From an uncultured Saprospiraceae bacterium (GTDB lineage: Bacteria; Bacteroidota; Bacteroidia; Chitinophagales; Saprospiraceae): DNA of 55,773 bases. Positions 25,647-37,800 of this stretch are shown here, one piece after another. The number at the start of each line of letters is the position of its first letter. Positions within the stretch are counted from its first letter, which is position 1. The notes beneath the pieces were generated by a model that was not told the DNA's origin, made no database searches, and worked only from the letters and a program-made list of their open reading frames with translations. The stretch lies in the NCBI GenBank assembly GCA_937995755.1, contig CALKJD010000082.1, positions 1 through 55,773 of the forward strand, given 5' to 3'. Position numbers and translations under genes: made by a program.

Positions 25647-27455
25647 TTAATTTAGTTCAGGGTCAGCGATATCAAAGCCTTCAGCTTCTAATCCTTCGAT
25701 GCCTTCTCTATCTTCTGCACCGTGTGTAAGTGCTTTAAGTTTTTTCAAAAATAATAAGAGCAGTAGACCAAAACAAACTGTAAATATAGTCAGCCATTTA
25801 AAAGTGTTGTACTCTTGTTTAGATTGCTCCTCTTCAAGTACAAAACTCACTTCGTAGTCTTGACCATCTCCAATATTAGCTTGATTTTGGGCCTTGTCTT
25901 TATTCTTTCCAAAGCTTAGTTTAGCATGAAGCGGTGTAGCTTTAGAAGCATTGAATGCCACTAGTTTTTGATCAATTTCGCCTTCTTCAAATTTGAAAAT
26001 ATTACTTACGTCGCGTCCTGTTTTGATGTCTTTAAATACGAGTGATCCATTATCATCATAGACTTCGCATTTGATACCAAAGTTCTTATCCAAGTTGATC
26101 GGGTAGTTATATACTTTTTCTATACCCTTAGCGGTTTTTATTTCGAATGTATCTTTACTCATGTATGGCAATACAGCTTCTTTCGCTACTACCATCTGTC
26201 CTGAGTATGGCTCTAGTTGAGATGACTCACCAATAGATCCAGCGAGCTTGTTACCAAATCCTGTCGCAGCAAAGTATATACCCATCATCAGTGATGCATA
26301 TTTTAGCGGTGCTAACTTTGTGATAAATGATAGAGAGACAGGAGATGTACATAACTCACCTATCGTATGGAACAAGTAAGCAAGGAATATCCACATCATC
26401 GATGCTTTTCCAAATGCTTCCGCACTAGCTTCGTTGGAAGCAAACATCATAAAGACATAACCTAACCCCATAATGATGGTACCGATTGACATCTTGAAAA
26501 TAGAAGATGATTCTCTTCCGCTTTTTTTCCACCAAATCCAGAAGCCACCTATTAGCGTACCGAATAAAATTATATATCCTGCATTGAGTGATTGGAATAC
26601 AGCTGCTGGGATTTCTGATAAGAAACTCATTCCAGTAGTTCTATCTACTTTGGCATCCGTATAAAGATTCATAAGGCCTCCAGCTTGCTCAAATGCTCCC
26701 CAGAATACTACCACAATTAGGAATGAAATCAATAAAACGATAATTCTATCTTTTTCGATTTTATTAAGTGGTCTTTTCGTCGCTTCTTGCTCAGCTACGG
26801 AAGCCATAGCTCCACCGCTAAATTCTCCTACTCCTTTCAAATGTTTTTGACCCCAGAAGAAGACAAGCTGACCGATAAGCATACCGATTCCTGCAAGTCC
26901 AAAACCATAATGCCAACCATAATAATAAGCGACTAGACCCACAGTAATACTAGCTAAAAAGGCACCTACATTGATACCTATATAGAATATTGTAAATCCA
27001 CTATCTCTTCTGATGTCACCTTCTTTGTATAATCCACCTACCATTGTAGATATGTTAGGCTTGAGCCCACCAACACCTAGTATGATAAGAATTAGACCTG
27101 TAAAAAAAGCCCACGATTGAGGTATGGCTAGTATTCCATGCCCAAAGCATAAAAGCAATCCACCTAACATTACCGTTTTCTTTTGACCTAAAAACTTGTC
27201 AGCTATCCATCCTCCTGGAATAGAGGCAACGTAGACGAGCATAGTATACCATCCATATAGCCATATAGCATCTTTGTTGGTCCATCCGAGCCCAGGATCT
27301 ATTGCTGTAGCCGAGGTAGCCATGTATAAAACAAGGATTCCACGCATTCCATAATATGAGAATCGCTCCCACATCTCTGTGAAAAATAAGATAAACAGCC
27401 CTTTAGGATGTCCAAATAGCTCATTCTGCCCTGAGGCCGCCGTAGAGTTATTCAT
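25647..27455 (-). CDS. POT/PTR peptide transporter with late periplasmic insert
   Basis: 602 residues, second carrier of the POT family. The ExxERFxYYG motif starts at Glu27. GGWIADKFLGQKKTVMLGG and FYIGINVGAFLA are the PTR signatures. Unlike its neighbour, its extra domain (about 385-550: SSQLEPYSGQMVV, DTFEIKTAKG, VYDDNGSLVFKD, DYEVSFVLEEEQ) lies between the GFGNKLAGSIGES helix and the last helix WLTIFTVCFGLLLLLFLKKL. The core is otherwise complete. It is the first gene of the pair, 68 nt before the 680-residue carrier. The two probably differ in peptide range. A link to the M32 carboxypeptidase and the secreted hydrolases as a peptide-feeding route is inference. Confidence 0.94.
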   Translation of the reverse strand: MNNSTAASGQNELFGHPKGLFILFFTEMWERFSYYGMRGILVLYMATSATAIDPGLGWTNKDAIWLYGWYTMLVYVASIPGGWIADKFLGQKKTVMLGGLLLCFGHGILAIPQSWAFFTGLILIILGVGGLKPNISTMVGGLYKEGDIRRDSGFTIFYIGINVGAFLASITVGLVAYYYGWHYGFGLAGIGMLIGQLVFFWGQKHLKGVGEFSGGAMASVAEQEATKRPLNKIEKDRIIVLLISFLIVVVFWGAFEQAGGLMNLYTDAKVDRTTGMSFLSEIPAAVFQSLNAGYIILFGTLIGGFWIWWKKSGRESSSIFKMSIGTIIMGLGYVFMMFASNEASAEAFGKASMMWIFLAYLFHTIGELCTSPVSLSFITKLAPLKYASLMMGIYFAATGFGNKLAGSIGESSQLEPYSGQMVVAKEAVLPYMSKDTFEIKTAKGIEKVYNYPINLDKNFGIKCEVYDDNGSLVFKDIKTGRDVSNIFKFEEGEIDQKLVAFNASKATPLHAKLSFGKNKDKAQNQANIGDGQDYEVSFVLEEEQSKQEYNTFKWLTIFTVCFGLLLLLFLKKLKALTHGAEDREGIEGLEAEGFDIADPELN

Positions 27456-27909
27456 AGATTGGTTTTTATAAAGTTTTGATAACTATACAACTATAGCCGA
27501 TTTGACTAGTTGCTGATACATTCAGAAGGGTATCTAGGATAGCTATCACTTTCAAGGTTTAATTAAATATTTAACTAGCAGCTAAAAATAGCGGAATTAT
27601 TGGGAAAGTGGGTAGAATGTTACTGAGAATTGAGAAGGATGTGCTCCTACATTATCAAAGTAAAGTACAATCGCTTAGGTGGTTAGTCTAGTCGAAAGAT
27701 GCAAAATCTATTAAAAGCCCAATTCATTTGTGGAAATTTATCACATAGTAGATAGGAATAATTCTTATCTAGATATATAGAATAATTGGATTTGATACCA
27801 TTTGCTGATGCATGCCATTAGTCGTGTATAACTTGTACTCTATCTATTTATTAGTTTCTAATCATATATCAATATTATCTTTCAAAGATCAAATCAAAAT
27901 AAATTCGTT
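27456..27909. other. Divergent intergenic region, no gene seen
   Basis: 454 nt between the divergent POT operon and the serine hydrolase gene. A near-match -7 box TATCTTTC (27876-27883) precedes the hydrolase. I found no exact TAnnTTTG box for the transporters and no RNA gene. Confidence 0.4.
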
Positions 27910-29562
27910 ATGACTACTCGATTTTCGCTACCTATTTTATTCTTTGTCTTATGTGTCTTTGCGTCTAATTTTACGGTATCTGCACAAGACGTGTCTGCTG
28001 ACATAGACGATATTCTACAAGAGGCATATTCATCAGATGGTCCTTCGATTTCGATATTAGTAGCTCAAAATGGAAAGTCTATTTATAAAAAAGCATACGG
28101 TAAGGCCAATTTGGAGTTGGATGTAAATGCGACGATCGATAATGTGTATGAATTGGGTTCTATCACTAAGCAATTTACGGCAGTAGCTATATTGATGCTT
28201 GAGGAAGAGGGTAAGCTCAATGTACAAGATGATATAATTAAATATATTCCTGATTATCCGACACAGGGAAATACGATAACTATACATCACTTGCTCAATC
28301 ATACTTCTGGAATCAAGAGTTATACCAATATGCCATCTTTTATGAAGATTGCAAGACAAGATATGACGCCATCAGAGTTGATTGACGTATTTAAAAATGA
28401 GCCGATGGAATTTAGTCCAGGAGAGCAGTTCAATTACAATAACTCCGGCTATATATTATTAGGTCATATTATCGAGGTAGTCAGTGGAGTGTCGTATCAA
28501 GATTATATTCAGACTCATATTTTTGATCAGTTAGATATGAAGCATTCACTTTATGGAAGTAAAGGGAAGCTAATTTCGAATAGGGCGAGCGGCTATTCTA
28601 ATCAAAATGGATACGTCAATGCTAATTACTTGAGTATGACATTGCCGTATGCTGCGGGCTCTCTTATGTCTACAGTAGAGGATATGTTGATATGGCAAAA
28701 CGCGATGAGTAATAGCCTATTAATCAATAAAGAAAATTATAACAGAGCTACTCAAGGATCAACACTATCTAATGGTGAAAATATTTCTTACGGATTTGGT
28801 TGGATTGAAGATAATGTCCAAGGTTCAAAGTCTATTCAGCATGGTGGAGGTATATTTGGATATACTACCATGGGCATCTATTTGCCTGCCGAAGATGTAT
28901 ATGTAATTGGTCTTACTAATTGTGATTGTGGTAATGTCACTAACTTGGTAACCAAAGTAGCTGCTATAGCCATCGGCAAGGCATTTCCTTCAAAGAAAGA
29001 TGCTATTACGCTTACTAAATCGCAACTAAATCAATGGAAGGGAGCCTACGAGTTTGATAACGGTGCAGTAAGGTTTGTGACAGTAGAAAATGGACAAATA
29101 TATAGCCAACGAGAGGGTAGTGTGAAAATGCCAATCTATCCATTGTCAGAGTCGAGATTTATTTTTGAAGATGGTAATATTGAATACAATTTCTCTATGG
29201 ATGGGAATAAGAAAGTCGCAAAATTCATAACTTCTAGTGAAACATATATAGGCGCAGAATCTGATAGAAAGCCAGCAGCTGAAAGGGAGGTGATTGCAGT
29301 AGATGTAAAAGTATTGGAGTCATATGAAGGTAAGTACGAATTGGCTCCTAGCTTTCATATCGTGGTATCTACGAGAGATGCTAAACTATTTGCACAAGCT
29401 ACAGGCCAACCAGAATTTGAATTGTTTGCCGAAAGTGAATCTAAGTTTTTTCTTAAAGTGGTAGACGCTCAAATTATATTCACAAAAGATGATAGCGGAA
29501 AGGTTACGACTTTGACGCTATATCAAGGTGGAGCGGTGATGCCAGGGCAAAAAGTAGAATAG
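27910..29562 (+). CDS. Exported serine hydrolase (class C beta-lactamase-like) with C-terminal extension
   Basis: 550 residues. Signal peptide to about residue 25 (FTVSAQ). Catalytic beta-lactamase-like domain about 28-360: Ser84-Ile-Thr-Lys87 (ELGSITKQFTAVAIL), the YNN/SGY motif in FNYNNSGYILLGHI, and HGGGIFGYTTMG as the HxG strand. The conserved HHLLNHTSGI, PYAAGSLMSTVEDM and IGLTNCD segments are typical of the AmpC/PbpE-like hydrolases. Residues about 370-550 form a beta-rich extension (lipocalin-like DUF3471 type: LNQWKGAYEF, LESYEGKYELAP, LFAESESKFFLK). There is no T9SS tail, so it should remain periplasmic. Substrate unknown: peptidoglycan peptides, D-amino-acid peptides or esters are the family range. 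Confidence 0.92.
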   Translation: MTTRFSLPILFFVLCVFASNFTVSAQDVSADIDDILQEAYSSDGPSISILVAQNGKSIYKKAYGKANLELDVNATIDNVYELGSITKQFTAVAILMLEEEGKLNVQDDIIKYIPDYPTQGNTITIHHLLNHTSGIKSYTNMPSFMKIARQDMTPSELIDVFKNEPMEFSPGEQFNYNNSGYILLGHIIEVVSGVSYQDYIQTHIFDQLDMKHSLYGSKGKLISNRASGYSNQNGYVNANYLSMTLPYAAGSLMSTVEDMLIWQNAMSNSLLINKENYNRATQGSTLSNGENISYGFGWIEDNVQGSKSIQHGGGIFGYTTMGIYLPAEDVYVIGLTNCDCGNVTNLVTKVAAIAIGKAFPSKKDAITLTKSQLNQWKGAYEFDNGAVRFVTVENGQIYSQREGSVKMPIYPLSESRFIFEDGNIEYNFSMDGNKKVAKFITSSETYIGAESDRKPAAEREVIAVDVKVLESYEGKYELAPSFHIVVSTRDAKLFAQATGQPEFELFAESESKFFLKVVDAQIIFTKDDSGKVTTLTLYQGGAVMPGQKVE

Positions 29563-29783
29563 AGTCATGATTGATCTTAAGCTACCTAATGTAGGCTAAT
29601 GGACAAAACCATTTAAAAGACTATGCGTTTATCATAATAAGATATAGTTGATTGCGTTAATATAATGTCGAATGGTTAATGGCGCTCCAAAACGCTAGAG
29701 CCTTTAAAAAAAAATACAAACTCAAAGTATAGATTTCGACATTGGCTTTTTTGATTTTTTTAACAAATAAAAATTGCAACCCA

Positions 29784-30143
29784 ATGATTTCAGCAAACAA
29801 ACTTGAAGACAACGTATTAGAATATACAATCGATGGTGAGGTGAATGATAATGATATAGATGTATTCTCTGTGATGCTTAGAGCTATGGTCCGCAATCAG
29901 AAGTCTATCGTACTCTTAGGTGAGATTAAGAACATGACTAATATTGATGCGATCAAGAAGTACTTGGTTGTCAATAGTAGATCGAACTTCTTGACTAAGA
30001 AATTAAAGAAATATGTTCTGATCTGTGATGCTGAAATTCAAGAGTTCTTCAAATCAGTGAACGCGAAATATTTTAAGAATATTCAAATAGAATTTTTTAG
30101 ATCAGACCAAAGAGAATTGGCTTTGGCAGCAGTACGCACTTAA
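29784..30143 (+). CDS. SpoIIAA-like (STAS-type) cytoplasmic protein
   Basis: 119 residues from the ATG at 29784 (MISANKLEDNVLEYTIDGEV). The upstream TTG at 29742 would add a spurious hydrophobic leader. The pattern of strand-helix alternation, VLEYTIDGEVNDNDIDVFSVML, SIVLLGEIKNMTNIDAIKK, KKYVLICDAEIQEFFKSV and IEFFRSDQRELALAAV, matches the SpoIIAA-like family (YtvA/STAS-type fold). The phosphorylatable Ser of true anti-anti-sigma factors is not clear. It is a lone gene without a kinase or phosphatase partner nearby. The role is unknown; protein interaction or lipid association has been suggested for the family. Confidence 0.75.
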   Translation: MISANKLEDNVLEYTIDGEVNDNDIDVFSVMLRAMVRNQKSIVLLGEIKNMTNIDAIKKYLVVNSRSNFLTKKLKKYVLICDAEIQEFFKSVNAKYFKNIQIEFFRSDQRELALAAVRT

Positions 30144-30293
30144 TAGGTTCAGTTTTTAGCTGTATCAAAAAAAAATGACTACGACATTGAGGGTAGCGCT
30201 TACATAGCTGATTTATGTGAGATGAGGTTGAATAATTTAACTCTATATTTTGGTTAGATTAAATTTAGATATTTCTTATCTAAGTAATTGTTA

Positions 30294-30301
30294 TACTTTT
30301 G
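30294..30301 (+). promoter_or_regulatory. -7 element for the five-helix membrane protein
   Basis: TACTTTTG, an exact TAnnTTTG, 34 nt before the ATG at 30336. No good -33 box. Confidence 0.4.
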
Positions 30302-30335
30302 TATTCCAAAACCTCCAATAAAAACCAACCCCTCA

Positions 30336-31280
30336 ATGAATCTATTTAACTACAATAGGTTACAAAACGTAACTATATTAATTACATCTTTAGTAGGTGC
30401 TTTTACACTTTTCTTACCATGGATAGCCTATCCAAGATTAGATATGACTCTTAAGGGTTATGATGGAGATGGATGGTTGATTTCTATTATGTTCGCATTG
30501 GCTTTCTTTACGAATCTCTATTTTTTATTTAGGGGTGATGTATCCAAAAAGAAGCTTGGCAATATTTTTACTTTTTTCTTGGGACTTGTAATCTTTGTAT
30601 TAGGTGTATATAAAATTTATGCATTTTATGAAGATGTCAATAGCTTTAAAAGCAACGATCCTATAACAAGTTACGCAGGTGCAGGGGTTTATCTTGCCTC
30701 AGGTCTATACGTCATTGGTGTCATTGGATTTTTTATAATGGTAGTATCCAGTCTAGGTGGTTATTTTACTAAGAAAAAACATCTTGTTGTTTTAATTGCT
30801 CTGATGACTCTGTTAGGTGCAAGTGGATACTTTGCGTATAATCAAGCCCAAAAATCAAACCAATTAGATAAAGTAGAAATTCAAGAAAATCTAGATGGAG
30901 CCTTTGCGAATATGAGCAGCGCTCTTATCAATGGTAGGCCTGATCGGTTTGTTGAGTATGTACATCCCATACTATATCAGAGTATCGGTGGCAAGGCTAA
31001 GATGATTGAGCTGATGTCTAGGTTATATGAGAATGTAGCGATTAAGAGCGGTGAAATCAACAAAGTATTTAAAACGAAGACAGAAGGTGAAGTGATCCAA
31101 GCGTTACTTTTACAAACCTTTACTTTTGTAAGTGAAGGTGAAGAAACGGTCTCGACTAATAAATCTATTGCCTTTTCATATGATGGTGGCAAGTCTTGGA
31201 GTTTTGCTGGGACCGAAGATCGATCTTTTGACGAAATGAAAAAGATTCTACCTGAATTATTTGAAGAGTTGAGGTACTAA
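30336..31280 (+). CDS. Five-helix membrane protein with C-terminal soluble domain, unknown
   Basis: 314 residues from the ATG at 30336 (MNLFNYNRLQNVTIL). The in-frame start at 30288 overlaps the promoter box. Five hydrophobic segments lie in the first 180 residues: LITSLVGAFTLFLPWIAY, WLISIMFALAFFTNLYFL, IFTFFLGLVIFVLGVYKI, YLASGLYVIGVIGFFIMVV and HLVVLIALMTLLGASGYFA. The last 125 residues (from about QENLDGAFANMSSAL) are soluble, starting with an alpha helix and ending in strands with YDGGKSWSFAG. The pattern could suit an NTF2-like or similar alpha+beta fold. I know no named family. It is not in an operon. Confidence 0.7.
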   Translation: MNLFNYNRLQNVTILITSLVGAFTLFLPWIAYPRLDMTLKGYDGDGWLISIMFALAFFTNLYFLFRGDVSKKKLGNIFTFFLGLVIFVLGVYKIYAFYEDVNSFKSNDPITSYAGAGVYLASGLYVIGVIGFFIMVVSSLGGYFTKKKHLVVLIALMTLLGASGYFAYNQAQKSNQLDKVEIQENLDGAFANMSSALINGRPDRFVEYVHPILYQSIGGKAKMIELMSRLYENVAIKSGEINKVFKTKTEGEVIQALLLQTFTFVSEGEETVSTNKSIAFSYDGGKSWSFAGTEDRSFDEMKKILPELFEELRY

Positions 31281-31896
31281 TTATTCTAGCCATTTCTTGA
31301 AATTATTGAACAGTAAGTACATCACTTATATGATACATCGCTGGTATCTTTTTATGAAAAAAAAGCAATGATGATATATGCCGCTTGTCTAATTAATGAA
31401 TATTTAATGAATTGTTTATTAGGGTGAATAAACATCATTGAAGAAATTCTCTCTCTATGGAAAAGTGGATTCTTTTAGACAGAAGTCAGTACAGTATGAG
31501 TGAGGTTAAAATATTTATTTCCTCCTTTACTTAAAGTATATATAATTTTGTTTGTAATATATAATGCGGCATTATATTCTTTTGTTTTGTTCTGGTGCAT
31601 TTTGATATTGGTATTGAAGTTTGAGTGTTGTATAGTTTAAGGTATTTTTTATTAAGTAATAACTAGCTAGTCTAGCTTTAGATTAAATAATTTTTATTTC
31701 TAGTTATTTTCCACTCTACCCACTTACATAAATCTTCAGGTGATTCTGAGCCGTAATGCCCAGTATGTCTAGCTATGGGCAGTTTTATGTCTTCCATAAA
31801 AATTATAGAAAGAGAGTAAACTTAAACTGAAACTTCATACATTGTTATAACCTTGAAGGAGGCCCTAAATATTATCTAAAACCAACCTGAACCCCA
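31281..31896. other. 616-nt leader region of the giant adhesin gene
   Basis: AT-rich with no gene. It contains an exact -7-like box TAATTTTG (31543-31550) about 350 nt before the ATG, and a TGCCCA/TGGGCA inverted repeat (31757-31762 with 31776-31781). Just before the start codon lie GAAGGAGGCCC (about 31855) and a long CCAACCTGAACCCC leader. If the distal box is used, the transcript has an unusually long 5' UTR. Confidence 0.4.
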
Positions 31897-34800
31897 ATGA
31901 AAATCAATTCACCCCACGACCAAGGGATGTCTTCGCGTATGCGTAAGGCACCTAAGATGTTTAAAGCCAGTGTACTACACATTGCTTATTTGTGTGCTAT
32001 GTTCTTGTTTTTTACAACAAGTGTAGAGGCACAATGCATCGAATTCGGAACCAATGGTCCTTTTAATTTCGACGACCCAAATGTTACTTTAGTAACTGTT
32101 CCTCCTTTTTCTGATCCAGATATTGATGTGATAAATTTTAATGGACCTGGTGTTGTCGGTTTGTTATCCGGCGAATTTAGTCCGAGCACTTCTGGATCTG
32201 GTGTACACCTAATTAATTTAGTTGCAGAGGATAATAGGGCCGAATGTGGGATTGATGGTATCTTTGTGACAAGCACCAATATTACAGTGTGTAATCTTAT
32301 GGCTAACTGTCAGGATATTACAGTAAATCTAGAACCAGATTGTACAATTGCGATTACTCCAGACATGATAGATGATGGAAGTTCTGGAGATAGCGAATGT
32401 GGAATTCTATCGAGGACAGTAATGCCTGATTTATTAGGTTTTGATGATATAGGAGAAAATACAGTAACCTTGACGATAACAAATGGTCAGGGAATGGTGC
32501 GTGAATGTACGTCCACTGTGACAGTATTACCACCTCCATGTCCAAGTGCAGCCAATTTGCTACTTTTCATAGATGGCAACCCTAGTACGATTCAAGATCC
32601 ACAAACTATTTGTCAAAATGCAGGAATTCTTGATCTCACCATGATGGGTGTAGATAATTTTGGAAACCCAATTTGTGTTGGTCCAGGAATGTTTTCTAGC
32701 TCATCACCTGGTGTAACATCAGGAGCTAATAACACGGGTACTTTTGACCCTATGGCAGCTAATCTAGGAATGCAGACCATTAGCTTCGATTACGTATGTC
32801 CAGTTACTAATCAGATGACTGGTTCTAGTATGAGTGTCAACGTAGTGAGAACTCCTTCTGCAGAATTGATTTCTGATTTCATGATAGCATGTGGTCCACC
32901 AACAGGAAATGTGTTTTTATCTAATTTATTTGAACCGACATCATCTCAAATGGGAACGTGGACTTATTTAAGTGGTCCAACAGGTGCACCTACTGTAATT
33001 GATGGTGCTACTTATAGTTATACTACCGACGGTTGTTATTCTTTCCGGTTTACAGCGGATGACCCTGATAATTGCTTGGCTATGCTTCCGTTTGATGATG
33101 TAGATGTACATATTCAAACTAGAACAGAATTCGATTTTTCACTTTCTAGTCAAGGTGGGTGTCTCGCCGAAGGCACATTGGATATCACAACTAATGTTAC
33201 ACCTGCGTTGCCTGCAACAGAAACGCAAGATGGTTATGTACAAATAGGTGATGGGGCAGAAATGGCATGGGATGCTACAGTTCCTTATTCGATTAATCCC
33301 CCAGCAGAGAATATGACAGAAGATTATACTTTCTGCCTTATAAGATTTAAAACAGGAAGTGGAATGCCTGGAGACTGTGGTCCTAATGGTCCGTGTCCTG
33401 ATACACTCTGCCAGCGAATATCTGTATTTAATGATGGACTCAACTGTCAATCTAATTGTGAGATGAATCCTGTTGATGTTTGTAATATAGAAGTAGATCC
33501 ACAATTGACACTTTCCTGTAGTTTCTTCGATATATCTGTACCCTTTGATTTAGTAGGGGCTAATATTGAACCGAAGTCAATGCTAATAGGATGCGATGAT
33601 GAAGAGGTATTAATTGATTATAATTTTGAGATTGGAGGATTTAATCCAGAATCTGGTGGTGGCGGTGCTACCGTTGGATCTTTGCCAGGAGTAAGTATCA
33701 TTTGTGATGTATTCAATTTCTGTATCTGTATAGATTTAGGATTCCTTGGAGATATTGAATTCAGACCGTTTAGTGCATTGTACGATGCGCTTGGTTGTGG
33801 TGATACTATTGCAGAAGTGATACTCAACCTACTAGGTAATCTTCTTGGAGGTGATGGAGGAGGTGCTCTAGTAGTAGCGGATACCGATGGTGATGGAGCG
33901 TTTGATTATGAAGTAGAAGATGGTTCTAACTTATCTGGTACGGGTGTGAGTGTACCTGTAAATATAGAGGGGCAAGGAGAACTAACAATAAGAATGGTTA
34001 CAGGATGGCCTAACAAACCAGAAGGTGTTTGTGGATCAGCTACTGTACCAGGAACAGATTTATTGACATTGCTACCTATTGGCGCAATTCCAATTGTAGG
34101 GCCTACAATCGTTGCCTTATTAGATGCAGCAAGTTGTAATGTAGATCTATCATGGTCAAATGAAGAGACAGTGGTGTATCAGGTAATAAATGGGAATGCA
34201 CCTACATTTATTAATTGTCCTACAGATGGATATACATTCTCCGAAGATTTCTCTTGTGATACTGAGGCCAATTGGTCTATACCAGTAGCGTTGGATGGTT
34301 GTTCAGGTGAAATAATTCCTTTTACTACTGATATGGGTACTACTGAAGGATTAAGGAAAGTAAGTGGACCAGATCCAGGAGATGATCTTCCTATCGGTAT
34401 ATATGAAGTAGTGTACGAGGCTACAGCATGTAATGGATTGTCTACGCAATGTGTGATACCAATCATAATAGATGCAGGTGATCCACAACTGATAGCACCG
34501 GAAAACTTTAATGTTTGTACTGATATAGATCTTTGTGAAGCGACTGTACTAGGTCTTGCGCCATTGCGCGGAATTGGATGTAATACGGTTATATCATACT
34601 ATACGACAGGAGAAACGGAACTAGGAACTATGGCAGCGCCTATAGTTGGAGAAGCGAGTGGTAACACTTTTAATCTAGGTACGACTACTGTTAATTATAT
34701 AATGACTTGGTTAAACGCCCAAGGAGAAACTCAGACGGCTACTGATAACTTTACAGTGACAGTAGAAGATTGTCAATTTCCAGTGGCAGAATGTAAATCA

Positions 34801-37800
34801 GTCACTGCTCAATTAGATAATGAAGGAAATGTAGATGTAACTGCTGAAATGGTGGATGCACTAAGTAGTGATAACTGTACTGAGATCGTAGATCTACAGA
34901 TATCTAAGTCTGGAGGTGGAACGTTCATGCCAAGCGTAAGTTTTAACTGTGACGAGTTGGGAATCAATATCGTAACATTAAGAGTAGAGGATGAAGCAGG
35001 TAACGTAAGTTTCTGTCTCGCCCAAGTTGAAATATTAGACTACTTCGAAGATTTTGTATTGACTATGGATCTTCCAGAATTATGTCTAGAAGCTAATAAC
35101 CCAGAACAATTTGACTTTACGAATTACCTCAATATTACTCAGCCTAATGGTACGATCATAAGTGCAAATGATGTGATGGGTGTGTTAGGTGGAAATGCAG
35201 TTGGTTTATTTGGTATCACATCATTTATTCCATCCGCTAGTTCAAGTGGAGCGACGATTGGTAATTCATCAGCAGACCCGCAAGATATAGGTTATATAGA
35301 TGCATTTACTGGAGTATATACACCTGGTACAGGTAGCGGATTTGTGACTATTTCCTACATATTGACATTGGGCGGCGACGCTTCTATGAGCAATAACGTG
35401 CTTGAAGGTTGCTACAAAGTAGTTCATGAAACATTTGAACTTAAGCAACCACTTACAATGGGTTCACCAATGTGTGAATGTTTAGGAGTTAACTCAAGAC
35501 AAGTTGATCTAGGTATAGTAACTGGTGGACTCGAACCATATAGAATAGAATATACAGGAGGTACATTGGATCACAATGAAGATGGCTTCCCAGATGATAC
35601 CGATGGAATATTCACTTATGATGTAGCCAATGGTTACGACATTACTGATGACTCTGAAGATCTAGGATTGATGTGGCTTAATTATACATCACCTATATGG
35701 TCGATTACTATCGTAGATGCTAGAGGTTGTGAAATCGCAAGATCAGGATCATGTGATATTATAGATGAAACAGTAGGTCCAGAGATTGATTGTAGAGGAA
35801 CTAACGATTTTGATACAGAAGTGTTTATCTGTGAGAGACAATATGCTTGGTTACATGCGATACCTACCGATAATTGTGCAGTAACGCAATACAGTTATAC
35901 CATCACGAACCCTGATGGAACTATAGCTGGGCCGTTTACTTTAGACGCACTGATCGATGATTCTAATGTAGGTGTACCTTTAGAAGAATTGCAAAATGCT
36001 GAATACGAATTCGAGGCAGGATCGTCTACAATAACATATTATGCAGAAGATGCAGTGGGTAATTTCACTACATGTAGCTTCGTAGTAGTAGTGGAAGATA
36101 ATGATCCTCCGTACTTCATCAATTGTCCTTATCCAGATGTGGTAATAGCTACGGAGACAGATCAATGTGATGCATTTGTCAACTTCGCCTTGCCATTAGC
36201 TGAAGATAACTGTGTAATGCCTACTGTAACTCAGATAGATGATACAGGATTGACTACAGGTGATAGATTCCCTATAGGAACTACGATACTTACTTTCCAA
36301 GCCATGGATGGTGTAGGTAATAAGACGATTTGTAAAGTGAAAGTGACCGTAAATCATTTCGATCATGTACCGACTATAGCATGTCCTGGTGATGTGACTC
36401 AAAGTAATGACGATTGGCTATGTGGTGCTGAAGTGAATAATATTAATGCATTTGTGGAAGAGCTTTGTGCGGACGAATTAGTGAAAACTTACCAGATAGT
36501 ACAAGATGGTGAAGTGGTTACTACAGGTCTAGATGACGCTAGCGGAACCTACTTCGAAGTAGGAGAATCTGAGGTAACTTATAGAGTGCAAAATCAACCT
36601 CTACTACTCATTAGTGAAATAACTCAAGACGCTGATGCTCTTATTGGTGGTATGAATCCTCCTCCGATTGTTAACGAATTCCAATGCTTTAGTGATACAT
36701 TATTTGCACTTGGAAATGGTGATGCGGGTGAAGGTTTAGTATATTATCCAGTAGATGATTTGATTTATCATTTCTCTGGAGCGACTGATGGTAATGAATA
36801 TTTCGAAGAGATTTATTTCCCAGGCAAATGTGTTCAACCTAATCATCTAGTTGCTGACACTCATGGTCCTGATGCTGCTGGTCAGATTACTGGAATGGTC
36901 TGGGATCCAACTACAGAAAAATTCATAGCGATGGATATAGATAGAAATATCTATACGGTATCGACTACAGGTGACTATTTACAGATCAGCACATTTGATC
37001 AAGCAGTAAATCTCTCTGGATTTTCGGTTGCTGGTGCGTCTATTTATGGTGTAAATGGTACAAGTCTATATGAGTTTAATCCATTGACAGGAGTTACGAT
37101 TGCTACGACAGCATTGACGTCTTCCGGCGATGCAATTGTATCAGCTACTGATATCGCAACTGATCCATTAAGTGGAGATACATACATTATATATACTACT
37201 GGAGGATCCGCCACATCATACATCGGTACGCTAGATTTAGCAACGGGTATGATCACTGAGCAGGGTGATACATTTATTGATTTCGGAGGTATCACTATTG
37301 ATGCTACAGGTCAAGTATATGGAGTAAGTAGCAAAGCTGCGGGTTCTGATCTGTACACTATTAAGTGTGCTATTCCTGGGGATGATTATATCGAGATCAC
37401 AAACTTTGGTCCTTCGACATATGACGTAAGTTGTCTTAATATAGCAAGGACAGTAGAGAATGGAGACGAAGAAGTATATGTAGTACCAAATGGAATCGTA
37501 TTGGCGCCAGGAGAAGTATTAGTACTTCACTATGGTCCAGGCGTAGATAATCAAGCAGGCCCTTCTTACTTCCTCAACTTCTGTGAAGGAACGGATCAGC
37601 CAGCTGGAGCAACGCTTCCATATAGTATCTTCTTTGGTAATAATCAATTGGATGCGATAGATATGTTTGCCGATGCGCAAGGTGGAATTATTAGAACAGG
37701 ATTATTTGATACTGATTCTCCAGCTGATTTTGTATTAGCGGAAGATTGCCTTTCTATTACTCTTGGAGAATACAATCCAATCTATCCTCCAGCACTTGAT

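Noticed and set aside
15297..31725. 14-mer AAGTGGGTAGAATG at 15297-15310 and 27606-27619, with a one-mismatch inverted copy at 31712-31725
   Set aside because: A few exact 14-mer coincidences are expected by chance in 55 kb, and the three contexts share nothing else.
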